Positions 32,154 to 44,312 of a stretch of 64,000 bases of DNA are shown in pieces. The position numbers and the translations under genes are program-made. A model generated the notes under the pieces. The model had not been told where the DNA came from. It saw only the letters and a program-made list of their open reading frames with translations, and did no database searches. This stretch comes from Nigrospora sphaerica (Eukaryota; Ascomycota; Sordariomycetes; Amphisphaeriales; Apiosporaceae): assembly GCA_018287875.1 (NCBI GenBank), contig JAGVVL010000017.1, forward strand, positions 1-64,000, read 5' to 3'. How positions within the stretch are numbered: the first letter of the stretch is position 1; every line of letters starts with the position of its first letter.

Positions 32154-32713
32154 TGTAACGAAGCGCTATACCTAAGTACTGCGTGACGTAGGGTTTGTAC
32201 AATCAGAGACAGAGAGCGTCTGCCTAGCTTGAACACTGGTCGCTGGATAACTGAATGACTGAGGGTGTTGGGCTGGTAACTGAGATACGAGACTCGTAAT
32301 GCGGAAGTATACTTCCGGGTTCTTCACAATAGGTCGTTAGGAGGTTACTCCCATCTATGGGTAAGATAGATGCTTAGATTGATCACTGAGGTAATGACTG
32401 TCTATGTAGGAAATCCTCCTGACTTATATACCAAGTCATTCCCTCACTGATACTCCGTCGTTCCTTGGAGCGCTTCGTCTGCGTCGCTCTAAGGGCGCTG
32501 GGAGCGCTTCGCTCCTGTCGCTCCAGGAGCGCTGGGAGCGCTTCGCTCCTATCGCTCCTGTCACGTGACTTGATGGGGTCACGTGACCTGTACTTGGTGT
32601 AGCTTGCCCTGAGGCTGGTATCCCTTACTTGGTGATTGTGCCCAACAGGTCTTGGCTGCATGGACGCTTGTCCGTTTCCACAATCTGCCTGTTGGTTGGG
32701 GTAGTTCGTAACA
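32154..32713. mobile_element. Solo LTR 2 (same family as 18.1 kb)
   Basis: Starts TGTAACGAAGCGC and ends TTCGTAACA. Perfect 5-bp duplication TATCT at 32149-32153 and 32714-32718. Compared with solo LTR 1, the outer parts match closely, but the middle differs: here it holds short repeats of GGAGCGCTTCGCTCC, a self-complementary unit, at about 32467-32563. Confidence 0.93.
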
Positions 32714-32719
32714 TATCTA

Positions 32720-34585
32720 TTATAAAAGATAGCCGAAATAGATTTAACTCACACTTAGGCTACAGTGCTTACGTCCTAGTTGATAATTTAGATAGAGTCG
32801 CCTTTTAACCTTGGGTTATAACTTACGTTAATAAAAGCAGCAAGCTAAAAATAAGATAAAAGCGGCTATAGAAGATTAAAGACCTCTTATAGCTCGAAAT
32901 CGACCACTTTATCTTCATCAATATATACAGACCCTTAAAAGAGCCGCTAAGCTAAGCGATATAACTCCTATTAAACCTGCGACCATTATCCCACTGTATC
33001 GTTGTAGGGGACTTTAACGCCTAGTATAACACTTAAGACCCCAATATAGCCTTAACCTATAATAGAGGTTCCGAGATCCACGACTAGGCTGTTGCTAACG
33101 GGCTTGGCTATATCGGGGAGATTGGGATCCCTACCTACGTTGCAGGACGGACTATCGACCTAGCCTTTTCTAACATCCCTTTTACGGCAGCGGAGGTAAA
33201 CCCGAGGCTTCGGATAAGAGCAGACCATAAAACGATCCGAATCTCGATTCCTAGAGGTGAACAGATATATGGGACGCAGTTCCAGTACTCAATACTAGAC
33301 TATAAACTCGAAGCTTTTGCCGGCACCGTCGAGCTAAGTATACAAAGCCTCACGCCACTTCCTCCGGTACCGACGACGGATTAGCTGGATTAACGGGCAA
33401 CGAAAATCCTAGGCGTATTACGTAGAGCGCTAGAAACGATCGGGAAGCAGCCAGCTAAGGACGGTCGCAAGGCACCATGGTGGACCGACGCCTGCTAGGA
33501 AACTCGAGATGCGTTCCGACGAGCAAGAAGGCAACACCAAGGGGACTGGAGGCACTTAGAAGAACGGAAACGCTTCCTCGCGGTGGTACGGAGAGAAAAG
33601 CAGGAGTATTAGCGATAGCAAATCGACTCGATCTAGTCCAATAAGGACCTATATAAGGTTATCGGATAGTATAAGCTGCAGCCCGCCTTATAAGCGCCAC
33701 CTTTAGTTATCGAAAATAAGACAATTAAGGACACGGAAAAAAAGGCACACGCTTTATATAAGGCTCTCTTAGAGCGTTTTATAGACGCCGAAGACCTCGA
33801 GGACGACCCTCTCGAGATCCCTACGGTACCACGACGTACTCTGCCTTAGGATGCCTATATCTCAAGAGAAGAGCTAGCAGCCGCCACGATCGCGGTAAAG
33901 AGCACCTCGCTAAGGGCCGATAGCATCTTAGTACGACTACTAAAAGCGTGTTAAGAGGTTATTTAAGAACCCGTACGATCCCTCTTTTAAGCTTGTCTAC
34001 AGATTGGTCACCACCCACACCCATTCCGCACAGCCGAGGTCGTGATACTGCGGAAGCCGAATAAGAAGGACCTCTCGAACCCTCGCTTATAGCGACCGAT
34101 CTCGCTTCTCTCCTGCCTTAGGAAGGGTCTCGAGAGGCTCGTAACGAGATATATAGCCAATATCACGCTCTTATATAAGGTGGTTAGCTTATAATAGGCA
34201 GGCGCCTTGCTAACTTAGGCAGCCTTAGACCTCCTTACCTGCCTTATATATAAGATCGAGCATTCTTTAAAGAACAAGGGCACGGCTTCGATCCTCACTG
34301 TGGATATAAAAGGCGCTTTCGACGCCACCCTTAAGAAACGACTTATACTTTATATAAGATAACAGGGCTAGGCTACATAGCTAGTTAAGTTTATAGGCTC
34401 CTTTATAAAAGAAAGACAAGCGCGGATTCGACTTAAAGACGTTATAATAACGCTATAAATGATTTAATACGGCCTACTATAGGGATCTCCCACCTCCCTA
34501 ATACTCTTCCTTCTATATATTACAGACATTTTACTCGAAGATACTAAACACCGATTCGGATACGCAGACGATATATGCTTTTACT
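32720..34585 (+). pseudogene. LINE-A ORF2 relic (endonuclease and partial RT)
   Basis: Endonuclease remnants GDFNAQYNT (33.01 kb), YIGEIGIPTYVAGRTIDLAF (33.11-33.17 kb) and RADHKTIRISIPR correspond to LINE-A copy 1. RT remnants end at FGYADDICFYYPI (34.56-34.59 kb). Stops are mostly TAG/TAA, and the RT is cut off immediately after its catalytic motif. Confidence 0.8.
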
Positions 34586-37500
34586 ATCCCATTAGCACAG
34601 TGGACCTACGAGGCGCAGCCAGATAGGTGCCATGTCACAATCCAGCTGCTAGACGGTCCTATAACCGTTATCTGCGTATACTCACCTCCTCCCGGGTCTA
34701 TTAGCAGATTAGACCTACCAGCTATCGAAGCCCTCCTTACCGGCCCCCAGCTAGGACGAACAGTCCTTATAGGCGACTTCAACGTCCACCACCCCGTCTG
34801 GGGAGGACATAACATCCGACCCCACAGGGCAGCCGATAAGTTGCTCCAACTAGCAGAGCAATGGAGACTCCAGCTAATCACCCCCCCCCGGAGTGCCGAC
34901 ATGGACTCGAAGAGGGTGCGCGGACTCTACAATTGACCTAGCCTGGGCCACGGAGGACCTCCGAGTCGCCTACGACGGATACGCCCCGTACGCTGGCTCT
35001 GATCACCTCCCATAGGTGATACGCGTAGCTGGAGATCGAAACGACCCCCAGGACAAGCCACGGCGCAGCTGGAAAACAGCTGACTATGACCAAGCGAAGG
35101 CTGAAGCAGCATACCTACCACAACCAGAGTCACTAAAGACACCAGAGGACATTGACAGGTACACCGAAACATTAACTAAGGAGCTAACTAGGACAGCTGA
35201 CTTAGCTGCCCCCCTTCGCTATCCTAAGGGGAGAGGTAAGGCCTAGTGGAATAACGAAATAAGGGAGGCTATAGAGAAAGAGAGGAAAACCCAGCGGACA
35301 TGGCTCTCCGATAGGACAGACGAAGCCTGGCGAGCGCTCCAGCAAGCATCCCTCATAAAAAAGAAGGCGATCCGCATAGCAAAGACAGCGACATGGAGAA
35401 CCATGCTTCACGAGGCTTCTAGCCAGCCAGCCGGAGTATAGAAAATCGCAAGATAGGCTAGAACCGAAGGAGCCGCGCCACCGCTACCACCAGCCGTCCC
35501 TACACTACACACTCCACGAGGCGTAGCAACGACCCACAAAGAGAAAACAGAGGCCTTTCGGGAAAGATTTTATCCCCTTCCTAAGGCCGCGCACACCGGG
35601 TTCCGAATAACGCATTAGCTCGCACCGCCTCTCGATATAGACCGGAAGGTGACGGCGGACCAAGTGCAAGAAGTCCTCACTAAGGCAGGCCAGTGGAAGG
35701 CACCTAGATAAGACCAGCTTCCTAATAGATTCCTTAAACGACTAGGAGAACCCCTCTTCCGTGCCTTAGCCTCTCTAGCAGAGGCATGCTGGCGTACAGG
35801 ATACTACCCAACAGCGTTCTGTAAAGCAGTAACAGTCATCCTCCGGAAACCTAGAAAACAGCTAAACGAGTACCACTAAGCTAGCAGCTGGAGGCCTATT
35901 GCGTTACTTAACACCATAAGGAAGACAATCGAAAGCTTACTAGCGCAACAGCTAACTAGCTTTGCTAAAGAGAACGGACTCCTCCCGGACGAACAGATAG
36001 GCAACCGGAAGGGCCGCTCCACGGAAACCGCGCTACGGCTGCTCACAGACCTAGTCTGCACAGCCTGGAAGCATAGAGGCGCTGCGACCCTCCTATCGCT
36101 AGATATCTCGGGTGCTTTCGACTCCGTTGACCATGATAGACTCCTCGGCAACCTACAAGCGCTCCGAGTACCTATATGGACCATTAACTAGATACGCAGC
36201 TTCCTTTTTAACCGATCCACCACACTGCTCTTCGATGGCCAGGAATCGGACGAGATCCCGGTCCCCGTAGGCGTCCCGCAGGGCTCACCTTTATCGCCCA
36301 TCCTCTTCTGCCTCTACACAGCCGGCCTTTATAAGGCCCTCCGTGCTATTCCTAGGATAGCCACTATCGCCTTTGTAGACGACACGAACCTTGTAAGCTT
36401 CGGCTTAGACCCCGAGTAGACCTGCAAGCGGCTGGAAGCCGCTTATAGGACCTGTAAAGAATGGGCAGTTAGCTACGGTATGACCTTCGCAGTCTAGAAA
36501 TATCACCTAGTCCACTTCTCTCGAAAACTGAAGGGTCCGGATACGAAGATAGCCTTAGAAGGCCACGAAATCGAACCAGAAGACTCCTGCCGCGTCCTCG
36601 GGGTCCACGTGGATAGACGCCTCCGCTAGGACACCCATATCCAATCGATCTCCAAGAAGATGACCACGCAAGTCTACGGCCTAGACCGCATAGCAGCTTC
36701 GATATAGGGCGCGTCCTTCCAGCGGGCCCGCCAAGTTTACACCGCGGTCGTTAGGACCGCTATAAGCTATGGAGCCTCGGAATAGCACCGGCATATACCG
36801 AAGAATAGGGCTAAAATACTTAACGATATCTGGACTGAGTACCTCCGTAAGGTCACAGGGGCCTTCAAAGCGATAGCAACCGAGATACTAGAAATAGAAG
36901 CCTATATGCCACCTCTAGACATATGGCTTAATAAGAGAGTGGCGGCGTCGGAAGAGAGGCTCTAATAGCCACGCATCGCATCACTTATACAAGCCAGATG
37001 TGATAGCGCAGCTAGATGGATCCTAACGAGACCGACTCGCCAGCGCAGACCGAAAGGCCCCGACGTCCCTGACTATAAGGGATGGCTAAACAAGTGGCTA
37101 ACCGGAGACTCGGCATGCAAGGCCGAAAAGAGAGACTGGCAACAGAGATAGCAGCAGATACGGCAAAACCGAATAACGCGAGCCCCAGCAGCAACTAAGA
37201 TGCCGCTAGACAAGCACATCCTCAAGCTCCACAAGGGACTCCATAAGGCCGAGAGCTCCATCCTTGTCCAAGCGAGGACTGGCAACATCGGACTAAGAGA
37301 CTTCCTTTTTAAACGCAGGGTTCCGGGTATCGGCAGCCTATAGTGCGACTGCAGTCAAGGCAGGGAAACCGTCTGTCACATCCTCGTCTTCTGCCCACAG
37401 GAAAGAGAAAGACGAGAGCGCCTAATCCAGGCCTTGGGAGAACCGATAGACACGGACAGGATGCTCGACTCCCCAGGGAAAGCAGGGATTATCGCGAGAT

Positions 37501-37756
37501 GGCTACTCCGTTTAGGCAGGCTAGGCATGTTCCAGCTTGCAAATCAGCTCATTAGCTAAGAAGCGGGCACGATGAGCCCGATCTTGGTATGGCAGGTCAA
37601 ATAGCAGGAGGAAGCGGAGCGACGCAGAGGAACCCAGGTTTTTCACCCGGCCGGACGGCAGCCCGGAACGGTTTTCCAGGGCTTAGACACGCAGGGGGTC
37701 CTCATGGCCTAGAAAGGTCGCTAGGCGTAAGAATAATAATAATAATAATAATAATG
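34586..37756 (+). mobile_element. LINE-B copy 2, 5' truncated, with (AAT)n tail
   Basis: Joins LINE-A at CATTAGCACAGTGGACC and continues through endonuclease, RT (FVDDTNLVSFGLDPE, coded near 36370) and the C-terminal knuckle region. It ends GGTCGCTAGGCGTAAG plus an (AAT)n tail. The same 3' end is found at 47.67 and 58.10 kb in the other orientation. ORF1 and the endonuclease start are missing. Many in-frame stops make it inactive. Confidence 0.9.
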
Positions 37757-38499
37757 GATTCATTGTTTGATTGCCGAGAAACGGGAACACAAGAAAGGAT
37801 GAACAGAGGAGACTTCCTTTACATAAGTTCAAGTACCCACTTTCGGGCACCCCCCACTTTCGGGCACAGCAATTCAACCTCTTTACAACATAACACCTTT
37901 ACTGTAAGACCATATATAACCTCGATTAATTTTAACTAGAATACAAGAACCAGCCTCACTTAGGCTTTCGCTATCGCTCTCTTCACTGAAACCACTTTCA
38001 ACCTCCCCCACCGCCAATTGAGCTCGGTGGATGTCTTCGATATTCGCGAACTTCGAATTAGGGCTTAAATCCACCTTCCTTCTTTTCCTTGGTTTAATAG
38101 TCTCAATCCTAGCTTCGAGAGCCTGAATTTGCCTTTACGCAGTAGCTAATTGGACATTCTTCTTATTAAAGGCCTTTTGAATCTTCCGGAAGAGTAGCCG
38201 TTATATAGTTGAGTGTTCCGCTAGCTGGTTCGAAAGCTGTACTTGGTCCTAAAGTCCGACTTCTTCTTTAGAGTGGACTAAACCACTATAGAAGTATAGG
38301 ATTTCTTTAAAGGTATTAAGAAAACTTTATTTAAGTGAGATTGCTTTAATTTTGTTACGTCGGGTGTTATTTAGTGTGTATTTTAAATTAAATTCCGGCT
38401 TAAAAGCAGTTTAGCTATATATACTAGCTAAAGACTGGCTGCTTTTTATCTATTCTGGATATTCTGGCTAGTAAGCCTGGCTATGCGAGCCTTCTAATA

Positions 38500-38652
38500 T
38501 GTTGGAAATGGTGGTTCGATCAGAAAGAGGAAGCAACCCCTTTATAAGGGCTCTTTCGATCTCGGAGGCTGTTCCTTAAGGATAAAGGAACACGGAAGAG
38601 TAGGAACTTCTCTTGAGGGGGGTAGAGAGTGAGATCTCTAAGTTGCTTGCTT
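38500..38652 (-). repeat. Inverted copy of the LTR 3' portion
   Basis: TGTTGGAAATGG through AAGTTGCTTGCTT matches the reverse complement of about 40518-40670 with few differences. Confidence 0.85.
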
Positions 38653-38680
38653 ATTTCCGATCGAACCACCATTTCCAACA

Positions 38681-38692
38681 GGTTATGAGCCC
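38681..38692 (+). promoter_or_regulatory. Primer-binding site, initiator tRNA-Met half type
   Basis: GGTTATGAGCCC directly follows the LTR end CCAACA. Its complement GGGCTCATAACC is the anticodon-arm sequence of initiator tRNA-Met, the primer type used by Copia-class elements. Confidence 0.75.
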
Positions 38693-39567
38693 GGGCCGAT
38701 ATCTTTCGATGTACGCCCCGTTAACCTCCTTCGTCGGTTTTCCTCGGACACCCCTCGGCTTATAAGCTACTCGGAAGCGACCCTAAGTCTTCCGTAGCTC
38801 CCACGACTCCGAAAAGCTTATACAGGCAACCCTAAGTCCTTAAAGCTACGAATTCGTTCCGGACTTCGAAACGATACGGATGTCTTAAAGTCCTCGGCTT
38901 CGCTTTAAGCGAATATTATCAAATTAGCCGTTCTCGGCGTCCCGAAGAACATATGGCTACTTATTTATTCCTTACCCTTAGGAATTAAATAAGCTATATT
39001 CGATGTTTGCCGATTTTATCGGTTACTTATCCGTTAACTATTATACGGATATTTCAAGGCTCTTTTCGGTAATGAGAAACCGAATATCGCTTTCCCTCCT
39101 TTACGGCTATAGCGATGCTTTTCTTCTTATAAGAGAAATAGCCGAAATCTTACTAAAGGGTGTATACCGGAAGATAAGCGAATGGAACTTCTCTAGTCCT
39201 TAGCATGACTATAAACTGCCGTACTAGTCCTTAGCATAACTATAAACTGCCAGAAAAAGGCATCCGTCTCTACGGCTATAAGACTTTTAAAGAGGCTTCC
39301 CTTCTTTTATAAGGGTATAAGTCCTTAAGGAAAGCATTTCTTTACGAATATAAGTCTTTCTACTCCTTATACCTTATATAGGTGTAAAAGAGGGGGTGTT
39401 AAGTCCTTAGCATGACTTTAAACTGCCGTATAAAGGCATGCTCTTTTATAGCAGCTATAAGCCCTTTAAGAGGCTTCCTTTTAAAGGTATAAGTCCTTAA
39501 AGAAAGCATTTCTTTACGAATATAAGTCTTTCTACTCCTCTTACTTTATAAAGCCTTCTAACGGTAT

Positions 39568-40089
39568 ATGTGAGAGGTTAGCTGGGAACCTCTCCCAGTA
39601 CATAAGTCACGCTAATAGACTGGATCTTCGATCCAGTCTACCTAGTCTTTTGGCTCAGTGGTTAGCGTGCTGATGTCATCCCGTGACATGTAGACTGGAT
39701 CACACCTGCGCCCCTCACGCGCCCTGATTGGCAGTGCGCCCGGGCGCGCCGCAGAGAGCCAAAGAGGTCTGGGTTCAATTCCCCTCAAGGCTCAAGGGTC
39801 CTGGGTCCATCCAGGGCTCAGAGGTGCGCCGGCGTGGAAGGGCGCGCGCGCACCTCGGGGCCAGGCCCTTATGTTCTGCTCTGCCTTGGTCGCTCTACCG
39901 GTAAGGCGTACGCAACGCACTCGTACGGGTCTTACGAGGAAGGCGAGCGGCGCGCGGAGAGGGAAGGTATGTGAGAGGTTAGCTGGGAACCTCTCCCAGT
40001 ACATAAGTCACGCTAATAGACTGGATCTTCGATCCAGTCTACCTAGTCTTTTGGCTCAGTGGTTAGCGTGCTGATGTCATCCCGTGACA
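39568..40089 (+). mobile_element. tRNA-derived SINE-like insert with terminal 121-bp direct repeats
   Basis: An exact 121-bp repeat lies at 39568-39688 and 39969-40089, around a GC-rich 280-bp body. Each repeat has a GAGAGGTT/AACCTCTC hairpin, a perfect AGACTGGATC-TTC-GATCCAGTCT hairpin, and the 5' half of a tRNA: A-box TGGCTCAGTGG at 39651 and an anticodon arm ATGTC-ATCCCGT-GACAT (CCC, tRNA-Gly type). A B-box-like GGTTCAATTCC lies at 39772-39782. Flanks GGTAT and GTATAGG suggest a short target duplication. Pol III transcription is inferred. Confidence 0.7.
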
Positions 40090-40098
40090 GTATAGGTT

Positions 40099-40109
40099 AA
40101 GAAAGGGGG
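40099..40109 (+). promoter_or_regulatory. Polypurine tract before the 3' LTR
   Basis: AAGAAAGGGGG immediately precedes TGTTAAAAG. A similar AAAAGAGGGGG-TGTTAAG occurs at 39387-39402, possibly a duplicated or older 3' end. Confidence 0.65.
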
Positions 40110-40670
40110 TGTTAAAAGTATAGGGCTTACCCTTATACCGTTATCCTTTGTTAAGGACTTAGCTATACACTTATCAAAAAGCTAGTCCTTTAACCGAGAC
40201 TGCCCTAAAGCTCGGGCCACCTTACCCGACAGCACAGGCCACCCTACCCTAAAGCTAGGGCCACTTTTCCTGTATACGTGGCTTACGCCACTCGGAACCT
40301 TCTATAAGTTTCTACGAGTTTCCACGTACTTCCATAAGGTTCCACGAGCCTCCACGTGGTCCCACGAGGTTCCATAAGCGTCCACGTGCTTCTAAGCTAC
40401 GTCACTGCTTACGCGTCCACTTACGCGTCCCCTCTTTGTATTACTAAGAGGATAAAGGGTTAAAAGGGTATAAATAAGGGATAAATCTTCCCTCATCGTG
40501 TATATAGTCTAAGAAGCAAGCAAGCAACTTAGAGATCTCACTCTCTACTCTCCTTAAGAGAAGTTCCTACTCTTCCGTGTTCCTTTATCTTTAAGGAACG
40601 GCCTCCGAGATCGAAAGAGCCCTTATAAAGGGGTTGCTTCCTCTTTCCGATCGAACCACCATTTCCAACA
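40110..40670 (+). repeat. 3' LTR of the Copia-type insert
   Basis: Starts TGTTAAAAGTATAGGG and ends CCATTTCCAACA. It contains a TATA-like GGTATAAATAAGGG near 40467-40480, upstream of the segment duplicated in inverse orientation at 38500-38652. Confidence 0.75.
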
Positions 40671-41863
40671 TAATATCAGGTAAGGAAATTCCGTTTGTTA
40701 ACTACTGTAAAGTCCGTTAACTGAGTTAGGAATCCGAGCTCTTTCCGGTACGCCGATTTTAAAGCACCAAAAACGGCTAAATCGAGAGGTTAAAGGACGT
40801 GAGAGGTATAAAGGGGTAAAAAAAGAAGGTAAATCCGATAAGAGAAATATTGAAACATAAAATCAGTTGTTATATTACTGCTATAGCCGTCTATAATAAG
40901 TAGGCGGTACTCGGAAGGGTCCTTAGGGGCGGTATTCGGGATAAAGACTTTCTCGAGCTACTCGAGCGCGGTTTGGTCTGTAATCCATCCGTTTTCGGTT
41001 GCAGTGAACTGCCAGCTTTTGAATTGGCTTAAATTAAGCGGGAACCATTACTATTAAACTATCTTGCCCTTAAAAATAACTAAGGGGGGTAGGGTATGTC
41101 CTTAAGCGGAGATGCACTTAATAAAGGACGTCCAAGTATAAGAGCTAGGCTGTATCTTTTGGACTGAGCGTTTTTTTAAACCTCCAAGTACTAGACCGTT
41201 CGATCCAGCACCCTCTAGGAGTCCTGCTTTATCTATGTTGTGGCAGTTAGCCGGCTTCACCCTCTGGATCTCCGGCAGCTGAAGATATCGGAACTATAGG
41301 CGAATTATCTCGACTGAGGCGCCATTAACACGCTGCGAGTCGATAGACCGGCTCTTCTGGACCCGTACAGCTGGGTTTCTACGTAGGAAGGCCTGCAGCC
41401 ACCTCTTTCTGAGTGGCTCGCTGTTGCCCTAAGCCCGGAGGATACGTTCGGCAAACTCCTTAACTTGGGCGTGTGAAAGTGGAAGCCCTAGGGCAGCTTA
41501 GGTTAGGATCCAAGTTGTAAGTAGCTCTTCCTAGACCGGCCTAAGCCTCTGGAAGTCGGAGAAGGCTTCTAATCTTGGTTATTGACCCTTAATTCGGTTT
41601 TGAAGTGTTAACCTTGGAATCCCGTGTTTGATAGCGGCACGCTTGATTGTCTGGCCGCTTAATATAGCTTAAAGCGCTTGTTGAAGCTCTTCTTCGGAAT
41701 ACTGCTTCATTGTAATAAACAGAGGCTCTATGCGAAATTTGGGATAGATTGGAGTGAACACAGGAGAGAAAAGTGGGAAAGACGTAGGAGAGTACAAAAT
41801 CAGGTGGCTGGTTTTTGGGGTGCCCGAAAGTGGGGGGTGCCCGAAAGTGGGTACTTGAACTTA

Positions 41864-44312
41864 AGCACAAATCCTTTATTGGCTTGGCATCTCATCAGCC
41901 GTAGCCGAGCCAACCCTTTGTCTTAGAATCTGGCCCCAAAGGTTTGTGTGGCGTCGAAACGGTCAGGCTGACATAAGGTGACCGGCCTACCGGCCCAGCC
42001 AATGCTATGATCCCATAAAAACACCTGATCTAATGGAATCATCTTAGAAAGTGTGGTACAAAACCGGATCTGTAATTGCCCTGGAGCAACTGCGCTTTAT
42101 AGGTGCGATGCCCCCCAATATTTTGCTAACAAGCTCCTAAGTTTCTCCTTATTAGATAGCGCTTTTAGTAGGGTCTGATCCCGCGACCATAATTACCGTT
42201 ACTTATCTCGGCCTAAGGTCTGTCTTTGCGATTCGTTCGATCGTGGATCGTCTAGTAGGGCTATGAATTCTACTAGACAAGAATGACTAGTGTACGTGTG
42301 CGTGAGGAGAAGCGCAATCACTACCACTGCGGCATCTTGCCAAACGATAACTGGGTTCATAACTGTGGTAGTGGTGGTGGTGGTGGCAGGGGACCTCGAC
42401 CAGCGAGGGAGAGGGGTGTGTGTGTATGCTTGCTGGAAGACCTCACGAGCGACGGTGGACAACAGTATCGCCAACGACGCTGGCGCAGCACACACGGGGG
42501 AACTCACGATTATCCTGGGTTGCACGAAGAGAGAAAGAGAAACGCATGAGCCGCCAGGGAGAAGTCTCCAGCTATTTATCCTGTCAGAGGCTCTGAGGCA
42601 CAATGCCCGGCGAGAACAATGGCATCGTGAACAACGCTGGCGGATGGAGGGAATCAGCCATTAAAGCAGACTCGAGAACAATGGGATTACAGCTGACGCT
42701 TGACAGAATCCTGTCTACGCATACCAGGTCACGTGAGGGGATATGGGGACTGGCTGCAAGACTAGTGGAGCACGTGGAGAGACCTCTGCTACATGTATAT
42801 GGAATGCCAAGTCTGGCTCTTTCTTTTGTCCTTTCTAATGGATAGCCTTGAACCTTTCGCCTGCCACGTTCCCTCCAGTACGGCATCTCCCCAATCAACC
42901 GCTCATGTTAAACACTAACCGCCATTCATCTCAACAGGGAAGGCACAATCCCCCAGAAAAGTTGATCTCACGCAACAATGAAAGAGTGGGACGCCGAGGC
43001 CTTGGACGCCTGGCGCTGGGCTCCTGTGTAGTGAGCCGGGCCTCCCCAGCTCGGTTTTTGGGTACCTAGGTAAGCGTCCTGCACGGCTGCCAGCCCTTCG
43101 CGGGAGATCAGTGTTGGCTGCAGCACTCGAAGTAGAGCTGGACATGATTGGCCGGGTTGACGACATCATCGGGCAATCGGGGCGATTGAAGGCTGTGGGG
43201 GACACTGGACACATATAACAATGTGTGCATTTTGTATCAGATATGGTGGTGCACGTCGCGTACTATAACAGTCAGGGACTCTCACGACGCTTGCGTCCAC
43301 GAGAGATGGGCGGTATATTAGCCAAAATGGCCGGGCCAGTGATTTCAAGGCCAGACACAACGGCAACCTGAAATTTCAAAGCGGCCACATAATAAAGTCA
43401 ATGAAGCATCCTAACACCCTCGCTGGTCGTACAGAATTACATAGAGCGACGTGCTAATGAACCAGAAAGACTAGTCCGAGAGGCAGTTAGAAGAGTAGCA
43501 CGCGCCTATTAGGAAGTTTTCACACATTGGAATACGCCGCGGCTTACACCGTGGCTATGCGCACCGTCACCGCTGTGGTTACGTGGCCTTAACTGTTTAT
43601 ATGAATCCAGTTTCATCCGAGGACCCAGGCATTCAGTCTTTTCTCCTTAATCAATCACTCATGGCAATACCAACCGCAGTCCATCTGAACATTACAAGCT
43701 ATCAAAAAAGCAGTGACTACTAGCCGGGTGCCTCCCTGGCAAAATCAAGCTTGGCGCCGTTTTGTCAGCCACAACGGGGGTTATATAGTGACTGTTGGTA
43801 GGGGTGCTGGTCCCATAGATGTTTATGATTTCTTCACACAGGCGATGCGCTAGTTGGTGGTCGTGCTAGCATGGGGGCCACGAAAGACTATAAATAGGAT
43901 GCGGCCGACGCGTGGCGAAGTTCCCCCCCCCCCCTCCTCTCCCCCCCTGCACAATATCCGCTGCCAGATTGACCCAAAACGAACACCTTCCCGATGAGGC
44001 GGAGTGACATACCCACTATTTAACTGGCCAACCAAACCGACGTCTGTTGACTAGCGCTTACCAAAAAGCAAAAAAGATCTGTCGGCTGGCACAAGAGCTG
44101 AGCCTGCTGATATGGTTTTCTCGGTCTGCCCTGGCCTGCATGCCCCACTGAATCTGCTTGGCGTGCTCAGCCTGATGATCTTCCTGACCAACCTGCTTTT
44201 CGTTTATATACTCGGCTTCCACCTTTCAAAGCCGGGCCTCCTTATTAATTAAATTTGCGCGTACGTTCATGTTCTCAACTTCAATACGTGACTCATCGCC
44301 CAATCATTCGCT
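41864..44312. other. No supported gene
   Basis: Mixed, mostly un-RIPped sequence with short overlapping frames on both strands and no recognised domain. It holds a (GTG)n run at 42363-42386 and a C-rich run at 43923-43947. Upstream regulatory sequence of the next gene probably lies at its right edge. Confidence 0.5.

Larger units (their letters stand above)
30270..34585 (+). mobile_element. LINE-A copy 2, split by a solo LTR and 3' truncated
   Basis: Heavily RIPped non-LTR element on the + strand, head-to-head with copy 1. ORF1 relic before 32150, solo LTR at 32154-32713, ORF2 after it. It stops inside the RT right after the YADDICF motif, where LINE-B copy 2 begins. The left limit is approximate. 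Confidence 0.8.
38500..40670 (+). mobile_element. Non-autonomous Copia-type LTR element with U5 ends at both termini
   Basis: The insert is bounded by TAATA duplications (38495-38499, 40671-40675), starts TGTTGGAAATGG and ends CCATTTCCAACA. The right end is a normal 3' LTR (40110-40670) after a purine run. The left end should be a direct LTR copy but is about 150 bp of the LTR's 3' part in inverse orientation, then the last 28 bp of the LTR in direct orientation, then a primer-binding site. The interior has no gag or pol. It disrupts Fot-3. Confidence 0.82.
37883..41710 (-). pseudogene. Fot1/pogo DDE transposase, split and RIP-damaged (Fot-3)
   Basis: ATG at 41710. The first part, 41710-40671, reads in one frame with stops: MKQYSEEELQQAL, helix-turn-helix LTLQNRIKG, ATENGWITDQTALE, YRLLIIDGYSSN, LPLYTSHVL...PLDLAVFGALK. 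The frame resumes left of the insert at 38499 (YQKARIARLT region with stops) and ends at 37883 with the conserved KRRKVDLSPNSKFANIEDI tail. The two halves join cleanly at the TAATA target site. Confidence 0.9.
37826..41861 (-). mobile_element. Fot1/pogo-type DNA transposon (Fot-3), split by a Copia-type insert
   Basis: The inverted repeats AGTTCAAGTACCCACTTTCG... (37826-37867 and 41819-41861) are perfect over about 42 bp and contain an internal duplication of CCCACTTTCGGGCAC. TA duplications at 37824-37825 and 41862-41863. Removing the 2,171-bp insert plus 5-bp duplication leaves about 1,860 bp, the same size as Fot-1. Confidence 0.93.

Noticed and set aside
32383..32661. 92-codon minus-strand frame
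   Set aside because: Lies within solo LTR 2 and its hairpin repeats; chance frame.
39792..40074. Frames inside the SINE-like insert
   Set aside because: They follow the GC-rich tRNA-derived body and its repeats, with no protein family resemblance.
42199..43366. Overlapping frames on both strands between Fot-3 and the HET-like gene
   Set aside because: None shows a domain, consistent codon bias or intron structure.
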